Positions 61,590 through 64,000 of a stretch of DNA of 64,000 bases are shown in pieces. The translations under genes and the position numbers were made by a program. Below the pieces are notes generated by a model. It did no database searches and was not told the origin of the DNA. It saw nothing but the letters and a program-made list of their open reading frames with translations. How positions within the stretch are numbered: position 1 is the stretch's first letter; every line of letters starts with the position of its first letter. The stretch comes from Aquimarina sp. BL5 (lineage in GTDB: Bacteria; Bacteroidota; Bacteroidia; Flavobacteriales; Flavobacteriaceae): assembly GCF_003443675.1 (NCBI RefSeq), contig NZ_CP031963.1:5804501-5868500 (forward strand), in the 5' to 3' direction.

Positions 61590-64000
61590 TTGAAATATAT
61601 TAAAAAGACATTTTTATTTCTATTTTTTTTATTTACGACGATAGTTACCGCACAGGAATTACCGCCGATAGAAGTCTATTTGCCAGATGAATATAAAGGA
61701 GCAACCCAAAACTGGTCAATTTCTCAAGCAGATAATAAATATATTTATGTTGCTAATAATAGGGGGCTTTTAGAGTTCAATGGGGCAAACTGGAAGCTTT
61801 ACCCAACTCCTAATGAAACGGTTATAAGATCGGTCAAAGTTATTGGAGAACGTATTTATACAGGATTCTATATGAATTTTGGGTATTGGAAAAAAAATAG
61901 TTTTGGAAAACTTGAGTATACTTCCCTAACCGAAAATATAAAAGAAAAGCTTATAGAAGATGAGCAGTTTTGGCACATTGTAAATCAAGACGACTGGATA
62001 TTATTTCAGTCTCTTGATAGAATTTATCTTTATAACATTAGCAATGAGGAGATCTCAATTATAGAATCTAAAACAGCCATAACTAATATATTCAATGTCC
62101 AAGGAACGATATATTATCAGGATGTTAATAGTGGAATCTATAAAATTGAAAAAGGTAGTCCAATATTGGCCATAAATGATCCTGAAGTTATTAATGATAA
62201 AGTAGTAAATATTTCTAAGTCTCAAAACGGAATTTTATTACTAACAAGTACAAAAGGGTTTTTTGAGTTTTCGAAAGAAACAGTTAGTAAGTGGAATACG
62301 CCATCCGATGACCTATTAAGCAATTCTACCATTTATAGTAGTATTACACTTCAGGATGGAAGCTTTGTTTTAGGAACTATTTCCCAAGGGTTAATATATC
62401 TATCGCAAAAAGGAGAAATAATATATCAAATTAATCAGAATAAAGGATTAAGTAATAATACAATTTTGTCTTCTTTTGAAGATATAGAAGGTAATATATG
62501 GTTAGGATTAGATAAAGGCATTAATTGTATAAACGTAAAATCACCAGTTCAAAGTTTTAATGATGATAAAGGTACTATTGGTACTGTATATACCTCAATT
62601 GTTTTTGAAGGTTTTTTATATCTAGGAACAAATCAAGGAGTCTTTTACAAAAACATTAATAAAAATGAACCATTCCGTTTTGTCGAGGGAACTAAAGGAC
62701 AGGTTTGGAATCTTTTTTCCTATGATAACAAATTGTTTTGTGGGCATAATGATGGAACTTTTTTAATAGAAAATGATACGTCCGAGCTCATAAGTTGGAT
62801 TCAGGGGACTTGGATTTTTCGTACTATTAAAGAGCATCCAGACTGGTTACTGCAAGGTAATTATGAAGGATTGAGTGTGCTGGCAAAAAAAGACGGAAAA
62901 TGGAAATTAAAACAAAAAATTAAAGGATTTGATTACTCCGCTCGATATTTAGAAATATATGATGGTAAATTATGGGTCAATCATGAGTACAAAGGACTTT
63001 TTAGTCTTACGGTAGATGATGAATTTTCCAAGGTGCTAGAAGTGGTCAAAGACACAATTACTATAAAAGGTAAGCACTCAAGTATAGCAAAGTACAAAAA
63101 TGATTTTTTTTATGCACATAAAGAAGGAGTGTCTTTTTATAATAAGGAAAACAAAGCTTTTGATCAAGATAATGTTGTTGATCAGGTTTTTAAGACTAAA
63201 GAAGAAAATGTAGGAAGGTTATTAAAAGATAATATAGGTGGACTCTGGAGCTTTACTGATGAAGAGCTAGACTATATTTCTCAAAGTCAGTTTTCTGATA
63301 ATTTAGAAGTAACTAAAGTATCTATCCCTTATTTGCTAAGAAAGGAAATGAATGGTTTCGAAAACATCATGCATCTTGAAGCAGAGAAGTACTTATTAGG
63401 AACTACTTATGGATATATGATTTTGGACTTATCCAGAATAAATTCAAAAGAACATACTATTATTCTAGAAGAAGTTTCGGCAAAACAAAAAACTACAGAA
63501 TTTAGACAGGTCGAAATTTCTGATTCAGTTCGTGTATTTGAATCTAATTTAAATACCATTTCTTTTGTATATACAATTCCCGAATATGATAAATTCCTTA
63601 TATCAAAGTTTCAGTATAAGTTAGAAGGTTTCTATGAAGACTGGAGTGGTTGGACCTCTAAAACCAATAAGATATTTGAAAATTTACCATTCGGAGAGTA
63701 TACGTTTAAGGTTAGAGCAAAAACAGGTAATGTTCTAAGTAAAAATGTAGTCGAGTATAAGTTTGTAATCGATAAACCCTGGTATTTTTCGAATGTAGCT
63801 ATTGCGATTTATTCTATTTTGCTATTAGTTCTATTACTAATTACGCATAGAGCTTATAAAAAGTACTATACCATACAAAAAGAAAAATTGGTAGAAGAGA
63901 ACAAAAAGCAATTGGAACTAAAAGAATTAGAAAGTGAACGAGAAATAATGAAGCTAACAAACGAAAAATTGACTCAGGATATAGAGAGTAAAAATCGTGA
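61590..64000 (+). CDS. two-component-style propeller sensor (Y_Y_Y), truncated by window end
   Basis: The start is TTG at 61590, the base after the symporter stop; it gives a clean signal peptide (LKYIKKTFLFLFFLFTTIVTAQ), and no in-frame ATG occurs before residue 93. The 803 visible codons contain repeated propeller blades (NWSISQADNKYIYVANNRGLLEFNG, ILSSFEDIEGNIWLGLDKGINCI), then a Y_Y_Y-like domain (FQYKLEGFYEDWSGWTSKTNKIFENLPFGEYTFKVRAKT). A membrane helix (about 730-752) and a coiled-coil (LVEENKKQLELKELESEREIMKLTNEKL) follow. Proteins of this form end in a LuxR-type HTH, expected just past the edge. It probably regulates the adjacent transporter. Confidence 0.82.
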   Translation, partial: MKYIKKTFLFLFFLFTTIVTAQELPPIEVYLPDEYKGATQNWSISQADNKYIYVANNRGLLEFNGANWKLYPTPNETVIRSVKVIGERIYTGFYMNFGYWKKNSFGKLEYTSLTENIKEKLIEDEQFWHIVNQDDWILFQSLDRIYLYNISNEEISIIESKTAITNIFNVQGTIYYQDVNSGIYKIEKGSPILAINDPEVINDKVVNISKSQNGILLLTSTKGFFEFSKETVSKWNTPSDDLLSNSTIYSSITLQDGSFVLGTISQGLIYLSQKGEIIYQINQNKGLSNNTILSSFEDIEGNIWLGLDKGINCINVKSPVQSFNDDKGTIGTVYTSIVFEGFLYLGTNQGVFYKNINKNEPFRFVEGTKGQVWNLFSYDNKLFCGHNDGTFLIENDTSELISWIQGTWIFRTIKEHPDWLLQGNYEGLSVLAKKDGKWKLKQKIKGFDYSARYLEIYDGKLWVNHEYKGLFSLTVDDEFSKVLEVVKDTITIKGKHSSIAKYKNDFFYAHKEGVSFYNKENKAFDQDNVVDQVFKTKEENVGRLLKDNIGGLWSFTDEELDYISQSQFSDNLEVTKVSIPYLLRKEMNGFENIMHLEAEKYLLGTTYGYMILDLSRINSKEHTIILEEVSAKQKTTEFRQVEISDSVRVFESNLNTISFVYTIPEYDKFLISKFQYKLEGFYEDWSGWTSKTNKIFENLPFGEYTFKVRAKTGNVLSKNVVEYKFVIDKPWYFSNVAIAIYSILLLVLLLITHRAYKKYYTIQKEKLVEENKKQLELKELESEREIMKLTNEKLTQDIESKNR

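Noticed and set aside
1..64000. CRISPR arrays, insertion sequences, prophage, integrase or att sites
   Set aside because: No regularly spaced direct repeats, transposase-like frames or terminal inverted repeats were seen.

Overview
The window is chromosomal DNA of a member of the Bacteroidota, most likely a marine Flavobacteriaceae (Aquimarina-like, a guess from protein style only). The sequence is AT-rich. Many genes are preceded by the Bacteroidota promoter form TTG-N17-23-TAnnTTTG. It carries a subtype iii type VI secretion system (T6SSiii), a bacillithiol gene, a CcsBA cytochrome c biogenesis fusion, and a cluster of light-dependent DNA repair genes.

Region 1 (about 1-21850) is a T6SSiii locus. 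Two transcription units diverge near 16.7 kb. Rightward are tssE, tssF, tssP, tssK and tssO. Leftward are an NlpC/P60 lipoprotein, tssG, tssN, two Hcp tubes (TssD), VgrG and then the cargo. The cargo is a DUF2235 (Tle1-type) lipase with a DUF2931 immunity lipoprotein, an unknown 295-aa protein, a PAAR-like DUF4280 spike, and an M23 peptidoglycan hydrolase effector with an immunity lipoprotein. Beyond this (109-4046) lies a graveyard of displaced effector pieces. One keeps about 200 bp of homology to the live effector, then carries a different, M15-like peptidase tail. It has frameshifts and a stop, yet its neighbouring lipoprotein gene is intact. TssB, TssC, TssH, TssQ and TssR are not in the window.

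Region 2 (21.9-33.3 kb) holds an M61 peptidase and GTP cyclohydrolase I, followed by a photoreactivation block: DUF2256, DASH-type cryptochrome, iron-sulfur (6-4) photolyase, a third photolyase, a TIGR03643 protein and DUF2452. A LytTR membrane regulator and a cupin protein follow.

Region 3 (33.4-52.7 kb) is mostly housekeeping. It contains tRNA-Ser(TGA), an M28 peptidase, tRNA-His(GTG), bshB1, a PLP lyase/synthase, a hybrid histidine kinase and a peroxide-defence group (2-Cys peroxiredoxin, thioredoxin, Tpx). DgkA, FtsK, LolA, LptF/G, RibB, an aminotransferase, a thioredoxin-like protein, a nitroreductase, a thioesterase and an NhaC antiporter complete it.

Region 4 (52.74-53.98 kb) has no protein gene. 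It contains three tandem units, each with the same upstream paired TCGAT element, a TAnnTTTG promoter 50-51 bp further on, about 140-147 nt of transcript with C-rich hairpin loops, and a terminator built on the same AGCCTC stem. I read these as three paralogous small RNAs, the most interesting undescribed feature here.

Region 5 (53.98-64 kb) has a CPBP protease homologue, RdgB, a KdsC-like phosphatase, a DUF2520 protein, CcsBA, a sodium:solute symporter, and the start of a large propeller/Y_Y_Y sensor that runs off the right edge.
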